In this document: piece by piece, positions 22,901 to 32,648 of the stretch
Layout: every line of letters starts with the position of its first letter
How positions within the stretch are numbered: position 1 is the first letter of the stretch
Source of the DNA: Sipunculus nudus
Lineage: Eukaryota; Annelida; Sipuncula; Golfingiida; Sipunculidae
DNA: 64,000 bases
NCBI GenBank assembly: GCA_026874595.1
Contig: CM049314.1
Span: 75,964,300-76,028,299, forward strand
Reading direction: 5' to 3'
Position numbers and translations under genes: made by a program
The notes under the pieces: model-generated
What the model was told of the DNA's origin: nothing
Databases searched by the model: none
What the model saw: only the letters and a program-made list of their open reading frames with translations

Positions 22901-23038
22901 GTCCATAGCCTTGCAATACAACTCGGCCATCTCAGGTTTGTTCAACAGTTTCCTTTCCAAGGAAGAAAGCCTACTCTCTGCCAATTTATAGTTATCTGGA
23001 AGCTGTTTAGGGTCCCCTTTCCATGGTAGACCTATGAC
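19910..23038 (-). CDS. pol: BEL/Pao Pol: reverse transcriptase, RNase H, integrase
   Basis: The frame is open from just after a TAG at 23039-23041 and is the same frame as Gag. It has no ATG near its beginning (the first possible start, at 22984, is TTG), so it needs readthrough or a joined upstream frame. Residues are counted from 22984. Reverse transcriptase has D115 and the YVDD motif at about 192-195. RNase H has FTDAS at about 370, RLELAAAL and TDSRIV. The integrase zinc finger has H664, H669, C699 and C702, and the catalytic triad is D735 (GVDLFG), D798 (SDNGTSF) and E847 (FYESLI). A C-terminal DUF5641-like part carries RGRWDMGRLLEVYPGQDG. It copies element RNA to DNA and inserts it. 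It ends 27 bp from the 3' LTR. All catalytic residues are present. Confidence 0.93.
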   Translation of the reverse strand, partial: VIGLPWKGDPKQLPDNYKLAESRLSSLERKLLNKPEMAELYCKAMDQFIEQGWAVQLTPAEIDRGRKPVFYLPHHGVYRPDKPSTPLRIVFDPACTYKGVSLNSLLYKGPCLIGDLFGVLLRFREEPVAFIGDISKMFLQVCLMEEDTHVHRFLWRDMDVSKEPKVYRLTRVTFGDKPSPSMASFVVLKVAEEFRSRFPEAAVLLKRDRYVDDIIHSCATFQEADRLKAAIEVILGSASFQIKEWICSSDIRKKLQAVQDHDNGCTQDVSLDGQDSVKTLGVCWKPTTDMLHFQVKEMKPGILTKRIVLSRLSMIYDPLGLAAAVTIKTRIAMQNTWKLGMEWDDPLPEDYQDLWGRLFEELKSLEGLEIPRCVKPEAIGQKAELHVFTDASSVAYGAIAYIRTKSLGSTTPYIQLIAAKARVAPLRQTTIPRLELAAALIGSRLAKTIHEELRTGLTTTIWTDSRIVLHWIKSESHNLKQFVGVRVAEIQATWDPPHWRFIPTDKNPADDLSRGLKVTDLKGRWFKGPEFLVRSERDWPEQPAQDGTPLEDPERKQPKKLVCGVTKATSFIECRDFSDWHKMLRVTAWCYRFLHNARNKDKRRDTLSPREIETSERHWILKAQEDLGDWRQQYSDLSPFEKEGIVRVGGRLKRSNLSYDQVHPVLLPGSSHIAKLVMADAHSKAIHPGAERTLCEARRRYWITRGRNLAKLIVRKCIVCRKLRQPPHTTLMADLPPERMRVQSPPFTTTGVDLFGPFNLKFGRTQSRKAWGAIFTCGTVRAVHLEIVDDLSTQAFLQALRRFVSTHGWPTTIISDNGTSFVGTEKELKKLVQAGRQELKEFAMLHSVTWKFITPLSPNQGGFYESLIKQVKRAMKVIGDQRLTWNEMSTVFAEVKALLNSRPIGYSPNDPNDLQPLTPNHFLLGRATVDIPQGPFEETKNLHKRFEFVQAMVKRIWQRFISEYLPTLTRRVKWKTKGRQLKPGDVVLLVDSAAPRGRWDMGRLLEVYPGQDGIIRNVKVRTKNGEYKRSVQRCCLLLEAES

Positions 23039-23041
23039 CTA
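23039..23041 (-). other. In-frame TAG between protease and reverse transcriptase
   Basis: The stop separates Gag-protease from Pol in one continuous frame (2454 bases, or 818 codons, between the two annotated frame starts). The context on the element strand is GGC AGG TAG GTC ATA. The break lies inside a normally continuous linker, not at the usual Gag-Pol junction. Confidence 0.9.
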
Positions 23042-25438
23042 CCTGCCGCCGTCCTTACGACATGTTGTCTCGAAAATATCTTGGGCTCTCTGGTCTTCAA
23101 GCGACATCACTTTTACAGGACAGGAACAACCTGGTGTACGAATCCCTAGAGTCTCCATGTCATATAATGTCTCCATGTTGACCTTCTGGACAAAGTTGAT
23201 TGAAACATCAGGCGTACGACTATTACTTGGTCCTATCACAAACCATCCTAGCTTGGTTTTCTTTCCGACCGGTTCAAAGTAGGCGCCCTTACGAATTTCC
23301 TCCTCAACATGAAGATGACTGTACTGAACTCCTAGGATCAGATCTATAGGTCCTGCCTTATGTGAGAATTGTACATCACTCAGGTGCTGGAATGACGACA
23401 GCCAATGCCTGTCCAGAGGATGGACGCTAACAATTGTATTGTCTATTTCGTGGGCCTCAATTTCATATTCTCCTACGCCCTGCAACGGGGAGATCCACAC
23501 TTTGATCCTCCTGCTATCACTCTGGTCGAGTCTCTGCCCTCCTACAACTGACAGTTCCAGGGCCTCTCTCTTGCCTTGCAGTCCCAAAGCCTTTGAAAAG
23601 TCTTTCCTAATAATTGTGGTTGCAGCCCCACTGTCGATCAAGACGTTTCCCTGCCTAACCTGTCCATTATTTGATCTGAATAGAACCCTGACAACCGGCA
23701 GCAAACCATCCTTGTCAAAAGCTGTAGTAACAGTGCTAGATGGGGGAGGGTCTGTGTGTAGGAGACGATGATGCTGTTTGTCACAACCTGCTTTATCACA
23801 TTTCTTTTTTGACCTGCACTCTCTCATAGTGTGGCCCCTGTTGAGACATCCGTAACACAGTCTCTGCTCTTTTGCTGTTTTGAAACGCTCTGACACTGTC
23901 GAGTCACTGAAAGTTGGGCACTCACTAACTCTGTGCTGATCACTGCACACATAGCATCTCAATTGCCTTTTTCTGTCCTCTGATAGAGGTTGGCCCTTAA
24001 CTGCATTAACGCCTTTGCCTTTGTCCTTCTGCCAGACTCTCTGTTCAGCTCTGCCCCCTATCTCAAGGTCGCCGAAGTCTGGGTCGTAGCTAATCTTGAC
24101 TTGCCGTCGCAGTAGAGTGCTGATGTGGTCAAGAGTCGGCATGGTCCCATTTTCTCTCAGCTCTGCAGCCTTGACCTTCCACTTAATGATCAGGTGGTCA
24201 GGAAGACGCCTGACCATTCGACGGAGACTATCTGAGGCATTAACATCAGAATGAAAACCTATACGTTTCATGGTAGCAAGACAATTAATCATATCAAGTG
24301 AGAAATCACGCAAACCTTGTCTATTACCAGGCATAATCTTTGAACCCTTGGTCAGCTTATTAATGTGAGCCCTAGCAATAACACTTTTATCACCAAACTG
24401 CTCTTTCAACAGTTTTAAAGCAGTTGCATACATAACACCTGCTGACCCTAAACCTGCAATTGCCCTGTCTGCATCACCAGTGACATGCATTTTCAATTGC
24501 AACATACGAATATCATTTGTCAAGTGATATTTGTCATGAATATGGAGCTTAAAACTTTCAATAAACTCAACATATTGCAAAGGATTACCATCAAAATGAC
24601 AAAGTCTCACATTTGGAACGTCTTTGGTAGCTTCAAGTCTATATAAAGCATCAGCAACAGACATTTCTCTTACATGCCTTGTCGGTGTCGTCTCTTGGAA
24701 TTCTACCAAATCGTCTATCCAGGAATCAAACACATACATCCTTCTTGACAGATGACCTCGGCTCGCCGCGAATTGACCTCCAAACATGTTATATTGATCG
24801 CTCATGTGTACGGTCTCTGGGAAAGGAATATTAGACCTTTGTATATTGCCAGGCTCTACACAGTCATCTGCTGACATATCTGGATCTCTCTGCCTCACTG
24901 TCTCTGATATAGATTCGCGCACATCATGGTGTGTATCTCTCTGAGGGGCACTTGGCTCAGAACGTTCATTTGGAGGCCTTGATGTTGTATCTCTGTCAGA
25001 ATTACTTCTGGTCACCATAGATGTCTGCCCTGCCTGGACAGTAAGGCTTCTATCACCTTTAAGAGCTTTATAAGCTGCTTTACGATCTTCGATTTCTTCT
25101 TCAAATTCATAAAAGTCTGTGGCCAAATCTGCTTCCCATTTATCAAGAGCAGCATGACCCTCAGCTTCAGTCAGGTCATACAGTTTACCATGTAATTCAC
25201 AAAGAACATTAAAGTCTTTCTGTATTTCCTGCATTTCTCTATTTAGTCTCCTTTCGCCCACAACTTCTATGTGGCGTGAAGAATCACGTAATCTGTTCAT
25301 GGCTCTTGTCATCTTTGCTCTAAGAGACTTTCGCTTTTCTTTAATCTCAGTCATTTTTTCTTGTTTTTGGTCATTCCCAGACTGCTCTGGACCACTATCA
25401 TCAGCAGGGTTCGATCCTGTACCTGGCATCTTGTCCAT
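23039..25438 (-). CDS. gag: BEL/Pao Gag with zinc knuckles and aspartic protease
   Basis: 799 residues from the ATG at 25438. The N-terminus is charged and probably coiled coil (about 20-130). A capsid-like DUF1759 region with RLCHFDGNPLQYVEFIESF lies at about 278-297. There are two zinc knuckles, CYVCSDQHRVSEC at about 495-507 and CYGCLNRGHTMREC at about 528-541, followed by a Cys/His-rich tail. The retropepsin active site is LIDSGAATTIIRKDF at about 600. The frame ends at TAG, after which the same frame stays open through Pol. In related elements gag, protease and pol usually form one open frame, so the TAG is either a nonsense mutation or a readthrough stop. Confidence 0.92.
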   Translation of the reverse strand: MDKMPGTGSNPADDSGPEQSGNDQKQEKMTEIKEKRKSLRAKMTRAMNRLRDSSRHIEVVGERRLNREMQEIQKDFNVLCELHGKLYDLTEAEGHAALDKWEADLATDFYEFEEEIEDRKAAYKALKGDRSLTVQAGQTSMVTRSNSDRDTTSRPPNERSEPSAPQRDTHHDVRESISETVRQRDPDMSADDCVEPGNIQRSNIPFPETVHMSDQYNMFGGQFAASRGHLSRRMYVFDSWIDDLVEFQETTPTRHVREMSVADALYRLEATKDVPNVRLCHFDGNPLQYVEFIESFKLHIHDKYHLTNDIRMLQLKMHVTGDADRAIAGLGSAGVMYATALKLLKEQFGDKSVIARAHINKLTKGSKIMPGNRQGLRDFSLDMINCLATMKRIGFHSDVNASDSLRRMVRRLPDHLIIKWKVKAAELRENGTMPTLDHISTLLRRQVKISYDPDFGDLEIGGRAEQRVWQKDKGKGVNAVKGQPLSEDRKRQLRCYVCSDQHRVSECPTFSDSTVSERFKTAKEQRLCYGCLNRGHTMRECRSKKKCDKAGCDKQHHRLLHTDPPPSSTVTTAFDKDGLLPVVRVLFRSNNGQVRQGNVLIDSGAATTIIRKDFSKALGLQGKREALELSVVGGQRLDQSDSRRIKVWISPLQGVGEYEIEAHEIDNTIVSVHPLDRHWLSSFQHLSDVQFSHKAGPIDLILGVQYSHLHVEEEIRKGAYFEPVGKKTKLGWFVIGPSNSRTPDVSINFVQKVNMETLYDMETLGIRTPGCSCPVKVMSLEDQRAQDIFETTCRKDGGR

Positions 25439-25500
25439 GTCACCACTACTCGGGTTGTCTGCTAAGTCGACACAACATGCTCATCAATTCCTCAGAACTT

Positions 25501-26786
25501 TGGTGCAGACACAGACCAGATGCCCTTCCATTTCAAACACGAGGGAGTCGCCTTTAACATGCTTTATTGCATAAAGCTGGCGTTCTGAAATTACAGAAAC
25601 AATAAACAAGTCCTTAAAACCACATACTGACTTGTTGTGACCCTTACTGTTTATAATATAAAGACATATCTGTATGAGTGTACCGCAACATTCTATACTC
25701 TAAGCAAATAGTCTCTGAAATATCCATAACTAGTCCTATATAGATAGACAGCTTTAAATTGAATTACAAAACAGTCCTATTGCAAGTATTATATCATACA
25801 CTCCCTATTATTCAGTTTACCTAAACATTAATGTGCATGTTCAAATTGCAGTTATATTTACCTATGGAAACATTAATGACATATATAGCCATATAATAAC
25901 GTTCTCTTTCTGGAAGAAGTTAAACTTAATCATAAATATTTAGAGCACTGTGAATCCTGACAATTAAATAATATAAGAGTCTCATATAGTCTCTGGTCTT
26001 ACAGGTGTTATCATAATGAAAACTATCAATTAAGCAATTACCACAAATAAGCACTACAACACAGAATGATGTAACCTGTGAAATATTTAAACCACTTGAA
26101 TGTAATATGACATATTGACAAGCCTGTATGCATCCTACATGCATTCAATTTAATGTGAGAGCCTTCTTACAATCTTAAACAATACCCCCAAATGCTCAGT
26201 CAAATATTCCAATACAGACAGATAAACAATGTGATTAAATTTACTGCCGGTATACAAAGTCTCAAACGATATAGTAATCTACCCTGATTTACCTTTGGTA
26301 CAGACATCAAACGAATAATATTGCCAGATTACATGAACAATACAGCAAACAAACATCTCGGAATGATTAAATTCGTCCTCAGTGTCAAACTCGCATATTA
26401 AATTAAGCTTTAATGCTGACAACCGTATGAAACTCATCCTCGGCGTCAAACTCAAACATATTAAACTCGACCGCAGTACAAAGTGGGATTCTTATGATTT
26501 CACATTTAAAGCATAACTTTTATAACTCACAGAGATGCAGTTTCACCGCACAATGCACACAAAATCAATAACAAGGCCACAATACCTGAGGAGTGAGTCT
26601 CCCTCGGCCCGAAACCACAAGAAATCGTCACAAGTGATGAAAAAGCGCCGCTGGACCGCTCACGGGTCCCGCGCCCCAAACCCCTCGACCTTCACCTTGC
26701 CAAACTCGCATTAAAACAAAAGGGGAGCGGTCCCAAACCCAATTACGCGGGACCATTCTCACTATGAAGTCGCGCTATACGAAACA
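25501..26786 (-). repeat. 5' LTR of the BEL element
   Basis: 1286 bp, the same ends as the 3' LTR (TGGTGCAGAC to ACGAAACA on the plus strand). An AATAAA lies on the element strand at 25563-25568. The promoter should lie in this copy, but I could not assign a TATA box with certainty. The gag start is about 62 bp past its inner edge. Confidence 0.95.
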
Positions 26787-26791
26787 AGGGG

Positions 26792-27595
26792 AATAGTGCA
26801 AGGTGTGTTGCATATTAGCATGGATGTCTGCAGCTTAAACGTGAATGTAGGTGGTGCCTCCTGTCATAAAATTGAGAAAATTGTCCAGGATGTATAAACC
26901 TGCAAAATTTCAGGTGGATTAGTCAAACCACTGCCGAGATATGAGTGATTTTATCCCAAAGCAGATCAACAGATGGATGCTGTGCATGAATGGTTGCAGG
27001 TGGCACCACCAGTTTGTATATAATGAAGAGCTATGTGAGATCTATACACATGCAAAATTTTGGCCTAATCGGTCAAACGGCTCCCAAGATATGAGCTAAG
27101 TTGTCTGCAGAGTAAATGTGAATGTAGGTGGTGCCACCTGTCATAAAATCAAGAAAGCTGTCCAGGATGTATACACATGCAAAATTTCAGGTGGATAAGT
27201 CCAACCAATGCAGAGATGAGTGATTTTATCCCAAGGCAGATGAACAGATGGACACTGTGCAAAAATGGTTGCAGGTGGCCCAACCATTTTTTATGTATGT
27301 TATAAAGCTATCCAAGGTGTACATTTGTGCAAATTTTTTTCCGGATCGATCAAACTGTTCCTGGCATATGTGGGTTAATGTGTCAAAACAGATGCACAGA
27401 TGGACGCACTGGAGAGAGGAAAGGTCAGAGGTCAAAACTAAATCGGGGCACAGCAGTTCACATGTTACCCGAATATAATCCCAGGTTTCGTAAAATTCCG
27501 CCCAGCGGTTACGGAGGAGTTCTCCTAACACCTACGCGGTGGCGGCAGCTCGCTGAAAACATAGTATCCGCAAAAACTGAGTTTTGACGGAAACA
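26792..27595 (-). mobile_element. Family B element copy 3, right part
   Basis: Begins GAATAGTGCAAGGTGTG and CATATTAGCATGGATGTCTG, then holds modules with GTGCCACCTGTCATAAAATC, AGAGCTATGTGAGATCTATA and GAGATATGAG. It ends AACTGAGTTTTGACGGAAACAA|TT. Together with 18507-18597 it makes one family B element of about 900 bp, older than the BEL insertion that splits it. Confidence 0.78.
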
Positions 27596-27754
27596 ATTAG
27601 GATGTCAATGTGGATCCTGGTTCAATATCATGCAATTAGCTTGTCCAAGCAATCATTTGTCCAAACAAATACTTTTTTAGAATTACACATATGCCTACAT
27701 TAACTGAGAACCAAGAATCCAAGTAAGCACATTCACAATACATACATAACCTAC

Positions 27755-27893
27755 CTGGACAACCAAACAGTTCTATCCAAATGGTGTACACATCACCAAC
27801 CCATCGTTTTGGGTGGATCTGGACACTTCTTGCTGACACTACTGTAGGTAACATCTCAGTTCTCATTGAGTCATTCCTAGATCCTTGAAAAAC
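27755..27893 (-). CDS. Exon encoding the C-terminal part of the first discoidin domain
   Basis: 139 bp, phase 0 in and phase 1 out. The acceptor is TTAATTTTTGCAG and the donor is CCAG|GTAGGT. The peptide begins VFQGSRNDSMRTEMLPTVVS and ends IELFGC. This matches the discoidin C-terminal pattern (VFxGNxDxxxxxxxxLPxPxxARxIRIxPxxW, then RxELxGC) with its closing cysteine. It follows the exon at 31021-31161 and completes the domain begun at 32511. The next exon found downstream is the EGF exon, phase 1, after a 13-kb intron that contains the BEL element. Confidence 0.9.
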
Positions 27894-28184
27894 CTGCAAA
27901 AATTAATATGTACAAAAGGACTGTGACATACAGTGCTACCGGCCCTGTGTATGTGAAATGGAATTTCATAAAATAATAAAATTACTTAAGAAAAACATAG
28001 TTTAAATCATATGGTGCATTAAAATGTCAGTTTATATTAATTTGGAACATCAAATCATATAGTGTAGTCAGAGAGACAGAGTCAATAATATATTTGTTCA
28101 AGTTGCATGTTGTTGTTGTCATCAGACTGTTTACATCAATGCCCTGGAAGCTTGTGGATTATTTAATAGTATTTTGTTTTTTAA
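27894..28184. other. Intron, no feature recognised
   Basis: AT-rich intron sequence between discoidin exons. Nothing identifiable. Confidence 0.5.
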
Positions 28185-28680
28185 TGTTAGAAAATGGACT
28201 TACTGTACCATGATTTATTATAATTAGATGACAGAAGGTTCTAGAGAATTCTAGTAATGTGCAAATTCCAATAGGATAATTCCAGAAAATCCTGTAGGTG
28301 CTAGTCTTGACTAGAAAAGACCTGATCATTCTAGAGACTTCTGGAAGTTTTGGTTACCCAGATATAAACAGGAAGTGTCAAGGCCGGTTAGGAATGAATG
28401 AATTTGGAAGCTAGCGTCAACTGGTGACGGGTCGTATTAGGTTTACACCGAGCAGCGGGGCGTAGTTACAAATTCAGCGAGGACATTATTAGTCCTGGAG
28501 ATAGTACATATATAGTTACTGCCAAGCAGGGCATTAGGAGATTTACGCGACTTGTACTTTGTTGAAGACGTTGTTATAGTGAGATTGGAGCCAGTCAACA
28601 ATGATTGTGGCCTATTGTTGGATGTTACTGGAATAAACCTGTTTTTCAATTTAGACGAGTGATATTTTGGACTTTTCATA
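28185..28680 (+). mobile_element. Candidate solo LTR
   Basis: GC-richer than its surroundings. It starts TGTTAGAAAATGGACTTAC and has a TATA-like CCAGATATAAACAGG near 28359, about 270 bp before GGAATAAACCTGTTTTTC near 28629, in the spacing of an LTR promoter and poly(A) signal. I did not find a matching second copy or a target duplication, and the right end (near TTTTGGACTTTTCA) is a guess. Confidence 0.35.
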
Positions 28681-29329
28681 AATCATGAGCATATAACTCA
28701 GGAAATTCTCTTTTTACATGTGAAAATGTCCTGTTAGGCCCTCTGTAAAAACTTAAAAGTAGGTCACCGTGACCTTATTCTCTGAGTAATGGAGTATATA
28801 CTCTGATTTATTGTTTGTCTGTTATCAAGGCACAAATCGTAACAGTAAGACCCAGGAGTTGAAATTTCACATACTGACAGGTCCTCTGTGGAAACCAAAA
28901 GGTAGACCACTGTGACCTATATTCTACAGGTTATTGAACAATAACTTCAGAAGCTGTTTTATAGCCCAGTTGGGCACAGAGAGGCAGAACTGAGCTAGAT
29001 ATATGTCAATGGTTATATAACCCACAAATTTTGTTGCTTCCAATGATTGCTTGATCCACTTATGTCAGACTTAGCAAATCGCATAACTTGCCTAGGAAAT
29101 ATAATAGCCTGCCTGATATCCCAAATATATATTTATACTGATAGTAACAAAGCGGAGATCAAAATATCATTGATAAAACAGGCCAGTACTGCCTGTGTAA
29201 GCCTCCATACCCCACTCTATCCATGAAAGGTCTCATCATCATCTAAGTATTTTGTTTCAATTTAGATTTAAAATCTAAATAAAAACAAGCAAATTTGTGG
29301 AATTAATGTCCCCCTTTTTGGGGTCTTGT
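28681..29329. repeat. Diverged repeat with GTAGGTCACCGTGACC words
   Basis: Two related blocks, GTAGGTCACCGTGACCT near 28760 and GTAGACCACTGTGACCTAT near 28902, each follow a TCCTCTGTGGAAACC-like or CCCTCTGTAAAAAC-like phrase. AGGCACAAATCGTAACAG near 28830 resembles the AGGTCCAGTGGTTATGATTTG phrase of the 58-kb array. Limits are uncertain. Confidence 0.4.
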
Positions 29330-30345
29330 TGTTTTTCATGCTTGATAACAGACGGACAGACAGAGTGACAGACAGACAGTTGTACAGAGAGAAGCCAGAC
29401 ACTCCAAAACAAATCACAACCAATTTAGGTGAGCATGAGTGCAATCACTGACCAAATTCTGAATGAAACTGGATAATATTTTGGGAAAGTTATCCCACAG
29501 ACATGAAAACCTGATGGACTGACAGAAAAAGTGACAGACAGACAGATGCCAGACACTCCAAAACCAATCCCAACCAAGGTCAGCATGAGAGCAATCACTG
29601 ACCAAAATTTGAATGAAATTGGATTATATTTAGGAAAGTTATCGCACAGAAACATAAATCTGACGGACTGACAGACAGAGTGACAGACAGACAGATAGAC
29701 AGATGCCAGACACTCCAAAACCAATCCCAACAAAGATTAGCATGAGAGCAATCACTGACTAAAATTTGAATGAAATCAGATTATATTTAGGAAAGTATTT
29801 GAACGGAAATGTAAACCTGACTGACAGACAGACATATATAATTTATACAGAAGCCAGACACTCCAAAACCAATCCCAACCAAAGTAAATGTGAGAGCAAT
29901 CACTGACCCAAATTTGAATGATATTGTATAATATTTAGGAAAGTTATCACCCAGAAACAAAAACCTGACAGACTGACAGACAGAGTGACAGACAGACAGA
30001 AGCCAGACACTCCAAAACCAATTCCAACCAAGGTAAGCATGAAAGCAATCACTGACCCAAATTTGAATGAAATTGGATAATATTTAGGAAAGTTATTGCT
30101 TGGAAACAAAAACCTGACAGACAGTCAGACAAAGTGACAGACAGACAGATAGAAGCCAGACACTCCAAAACCAATCCCAACCAAGGTATGCATGAGAGCA
30201 ATCACTGACCCAAAATTGAATGAAATGGGATAATATTTAGGAAAGTTATGGCACGGAAATGAAAAAAAAACCTGACAGTCGACAGACAGAGAGACAGACG
30301 GACAGACAGACAAACCAAAATCAATGTCCCCTGCATCTGCGGAGT
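29330..30345. repeat. Minisatellite of about 150 bp, six or more units
   Basis: The phrase CACTCCAAAACCAATCCCAACC recurs at about 29400, 29555, 29712, 29860, 30009 and 30162, intervals of 148-157 bp. Each unit then has GAGAGCAATCACTGACC, TTTGAATGAAATTGGA, ATATTTAGGAAAGTTAT and a run of GACAGACAGACAGA. Long minus-strand frames across it are repeats of the same phrase and are not genes. It lies in the intron between discoidin exons 2 and 3. Confidence 0.92.
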
Positions 30346-31020
30346 GGGGAACAACAAGAGACCTTGGCCTCAGACAGTCAGGTGACCACGACTTGGACTT
30401 GGCCTCGGACGGTGGTGACTTGGACTAGGCCTTGGCCTCAGAGGTTGGTGACTTGACTACAACACTGGTAACAGAGCCTATGATCAAAATGTTATTGATG
30501 AAACTTACAAGTACTGCCTGTCTTAGCCTCCATACCCAACTGTGTCCATGCAAGATCTGAGTGTCGTCAAATTATTTTGTTTCAATTTAGCTTTAAAATC
30601 TAAATTAAAAATGAGGGACCTGTCAGTCATGCATGGTGCTCATTTGACACTGATTCTGATAACATTTGTGTTGACTGTGCACTTTTATTGACCACATGAA
30701 ATACGGAGGAGCATCTCATGATCACAAACGTGTATTTATAAAAGTTTCAGTATTTCAACTAAATGACTGTAATATGCAGGTTAATATATCCATTTGGATC
30801 ATAGAAAACCCTGGATAAAAATAATTGAGTTTTTTTTTATAATGTTTCCATATTTAAATATAATTGTCCCTATTTGGAGTACATATCCAACATGCAAATA
30901 CTGTGTCACTCCCCATGTTAATTTTATTTTTGTTTAGCTCCAATGAGCAGAAAAATTACATATATTTAACAATTTTAAGTATGATATTTATTATTTTTTA
31001 TGGAAACCTAACTTTTTTAC
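30346..31020. other. Intron, GACTTGG repeats and a possible A-type end
   Basis: At 30385-30465 GTGACTTGGACTTGGCCTCGG-like words repeat several times. Near 30612 GAGGGACCTGTCAGTCATGC resembles a decayed family A end. Otherwise AT-rich with nothing recognised. Confidence 0.45.
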
Positions 31021-31161
31021 CCTTGGCACAAATCCATCCATGTACGGCAGGAAATGATTGCCATCATGGCTGTAGTGGAGAGTGAACCACAGTACTGGAT
31101 CATAGTAATGTGAGCTCTTAACAAGAACGCCAACCACACGATGCATTGATCCTAAGTCAGT
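31021..31161 (-). CDS. Exon encoding the middle part of the first discoidin domain
   Basis: 47 codons, phase 0 at both ends. The acceptor is TCTGTTTTATTTCAG and the donor is AGG|GTAAAA. The peptide starts TDLGSMHRVVGVLV and includes WFTLHYSHDGNHFLPYMDG, a close fit to the discoidin core (DLGxxxxVxGVxxQG, then FxLxYSxDGxxWxxY). It joins in frame with the exons at 32354-32511 and 27755-27893. Discoidin domains of cell-surface proteins commonly bind membranes, collagen or glycans; which applies here is unknown. Confidence 0.92.
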
Positions 31162-31682
31162 CTGAAATAAAACAGAGATAAAACCGGACACATGATGCAC
31201 TAAGCCTAAGTCAGCCTGAAATAAAACAGGGTGATTACCATACAGTAAAGCTAAACACAAGATGCTCTGATCTAAAATCAGCCTGAAACATGATATAAAA
31301 TAAACTTATTTTACATGGATTGTACAAATAGTTATTATAACTACCAGTAATCACGGCACTCTGCATGGCTCAGATTTTGGCATCCAGTAGACTTAAGAGG
31401 TGGAGGAAACTGGGAAACCTGGAGAAAACCACTGGCCTTGGATGGGCAACTTCAACCCACTCCATATAGCCACACCGTGAATCAAACCGAGGTCGCCAGC
31501 AGAGAAAGCCTAGTGTTTTACCCCTCAACTGTCCAGGCCCCCATAAAAGCTAGGATGAATTACCACTAATAATGCTGTAAAAAAAGGCAACCTTCTATTG
31601 ACAGGCAGCCCAAAATATGAGAAATTTACAATGGCAAACAAGGATGTTGCTCTGATCCAAAGTCAGCCTGAAATATATCAGA
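31162..31682. other. Intron with minor repeats of the exon acceptor region
   Basis: The words CTAAGTCAGCCTGAAATAAAAC repeat loosely at about 31151, 31205, 31275 and 31660. They echo the acceptor and the first bases of the exon at 31021-31161. No further exon was recognised. Confidence 0.5.
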
Positions 31683-32302
31683 ATGTGTTATTATAATCAT
31701 ACCTGTGTGTACATATATTCATTCGTTACAGAATGAATTAGCATACAAAACACACAGTGTTATCATAATTATCAGACCTGTGTGTACATATATTCATTTG
31801 TTACAGAATGAATTAGCATACAAAGCACAGTGTTATCATAATCAGACCTGTGTGTACATATATTCTTTTGTTACAGAATGAATTAGCATACAAAACACAG
31901 TGTTATTATAATCACACCTGTGTGTACATATATTCATTTTTTACAGAATGAATTAGCATACAAATCACACAGTGTTATCATAATCACACCTGTGTGTACA
32001 TATATTCATTTGTTACAGAATGAATTAGCATACAAAACACAGTGTTATTATAATCACACCTGTGTGTACATATATTCATTTGTTACAGAATGAATTAGCA
32101 TACAAAACACACAGTGTTGTTATAATCATACCTGTGTGTACATATATTCATTTGTTACAGAAAGAATTAGCATACAAAACACAGTGTTATTATAATCATA
32201 CCTGTGTGTACATATATTCATTTGTTACAGAATGAATTAGCATACAAAATTCACAGTGTTATTATAATCATACCTGTGTGTACATATATTCATTTGTTAC
32301 AC
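31683..32302. repeat. Minisatellite of about 71 bp, nine units
   Basis: The unit includes ACCTGTGTGTACATATATTC, ATTTGTTACAGAATGAATTA and GCATACAAAACACAGTGTTA. Copies of ACCTGTGTGTACATA start near 31701, 31776, 31846, 31916, 31988, 32058, 32130, 32200 and 32272, spaced 70-75 bp. Units differ by few bases, so the array is fairly homogeneous. It ends about 50 bp from the donor of the exon at 32354-32511. Confidence 0.95.
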
Positions 32303-32353
32303 ACTGGTTATGGTAAAAAACTCACCTCAGCACTGCTTTTAATTAATTCTCAC

Positions 32354-32511
32354 CTGTATATACACATGGTCATTATGTAATGGTCTCCATCCAGCATTTG
32401 TTGGCCCTGATAGGACAATCTTTGCTTGTTCCGGCTCATGACCAGGGACACTGTCTACTGATGCTGTCAGTGTTGTGTTTGTGACAGGTCCTACAAGGCG
32501 TCTTCTACAGT
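32354..32511 (-). CDS. Exon encoding the N-terminal part of the first discoidin domain
   Basis: 158 bp, phase 1 in and phase 0 out. The acceptor is TTACATTGATCACAG and the donor is CAG|GTGAGA. The peptide starts CRRRLVGPV, includes TTLTASVDSV and GWRPLHNDHVYIQ, and fits the discoidin opening (CxxxLGxxxGxIxxxxxxASS, then GWxPxxxxxxxWLQ). The usual I-x-D-x-Q-I-T-A-S phrase is diverged. It joins in frame with 31021-31161, giving YIQ|TDLGS at the junction where family members read WLQVDLG. Confidence 0.9.
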
Positions 32512-32648
32512 CTGTGATCAATGTAAAACAATAAACAATTTCACATAAATTTGGTCTCCTCCATGGGGTAAATTCTGTACAGCCAGGCATCTGGATCAGT
32601 TGAGCAGAGACCTTGCTTCACCAAGCCCCAAGGATACTATTTGATGAA

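Larger units (their letters stand above)
18598..26786 (-). mobile_element. Complete BEL/Pao LTR retrotransposon
   Basis: An 8189-bp element in minus orientation. Two LTRs of 1286 bp each flank one Gag-protease region and one Pol region. The 5 bp AGGGG occurs at 18593-18597 and again at 26787-26791, the 5-bp target duplication usual for BEL/Pao. The target is a family B element, whose two halves join cleanly once this insertion is removed. Gag, zinc knuckles, aspartic protease, reverse transcriptase, RNase H and integrase are all present, with one in-frame TAG. There is no envelope-like frame. The leader between the 5' LTR and the gag ATG is only about 62 bp. I could not recognise a TGG-type primer binding site immediately after the LTR. 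Confidence 0.95.

Noticed and set aside
19023-26144. 72-codon frame present twice, identical
   Set aside because: It lies within the two LTRs of the BEL element and is duplicated with them; no domain.
29414-30313. Several minus-strand frames reading SVCLSVTFSVS-like phrases
   Set aside because: They are the same frame in successive units of the 150-bp minisatellite with GACAGACA runs, not a gene family.
31683-32302. CRISPR-like array
   Set aside because: Units are continuous tandem repeats of about 71 bp with no unique spacers, in a eukaryotic intron.
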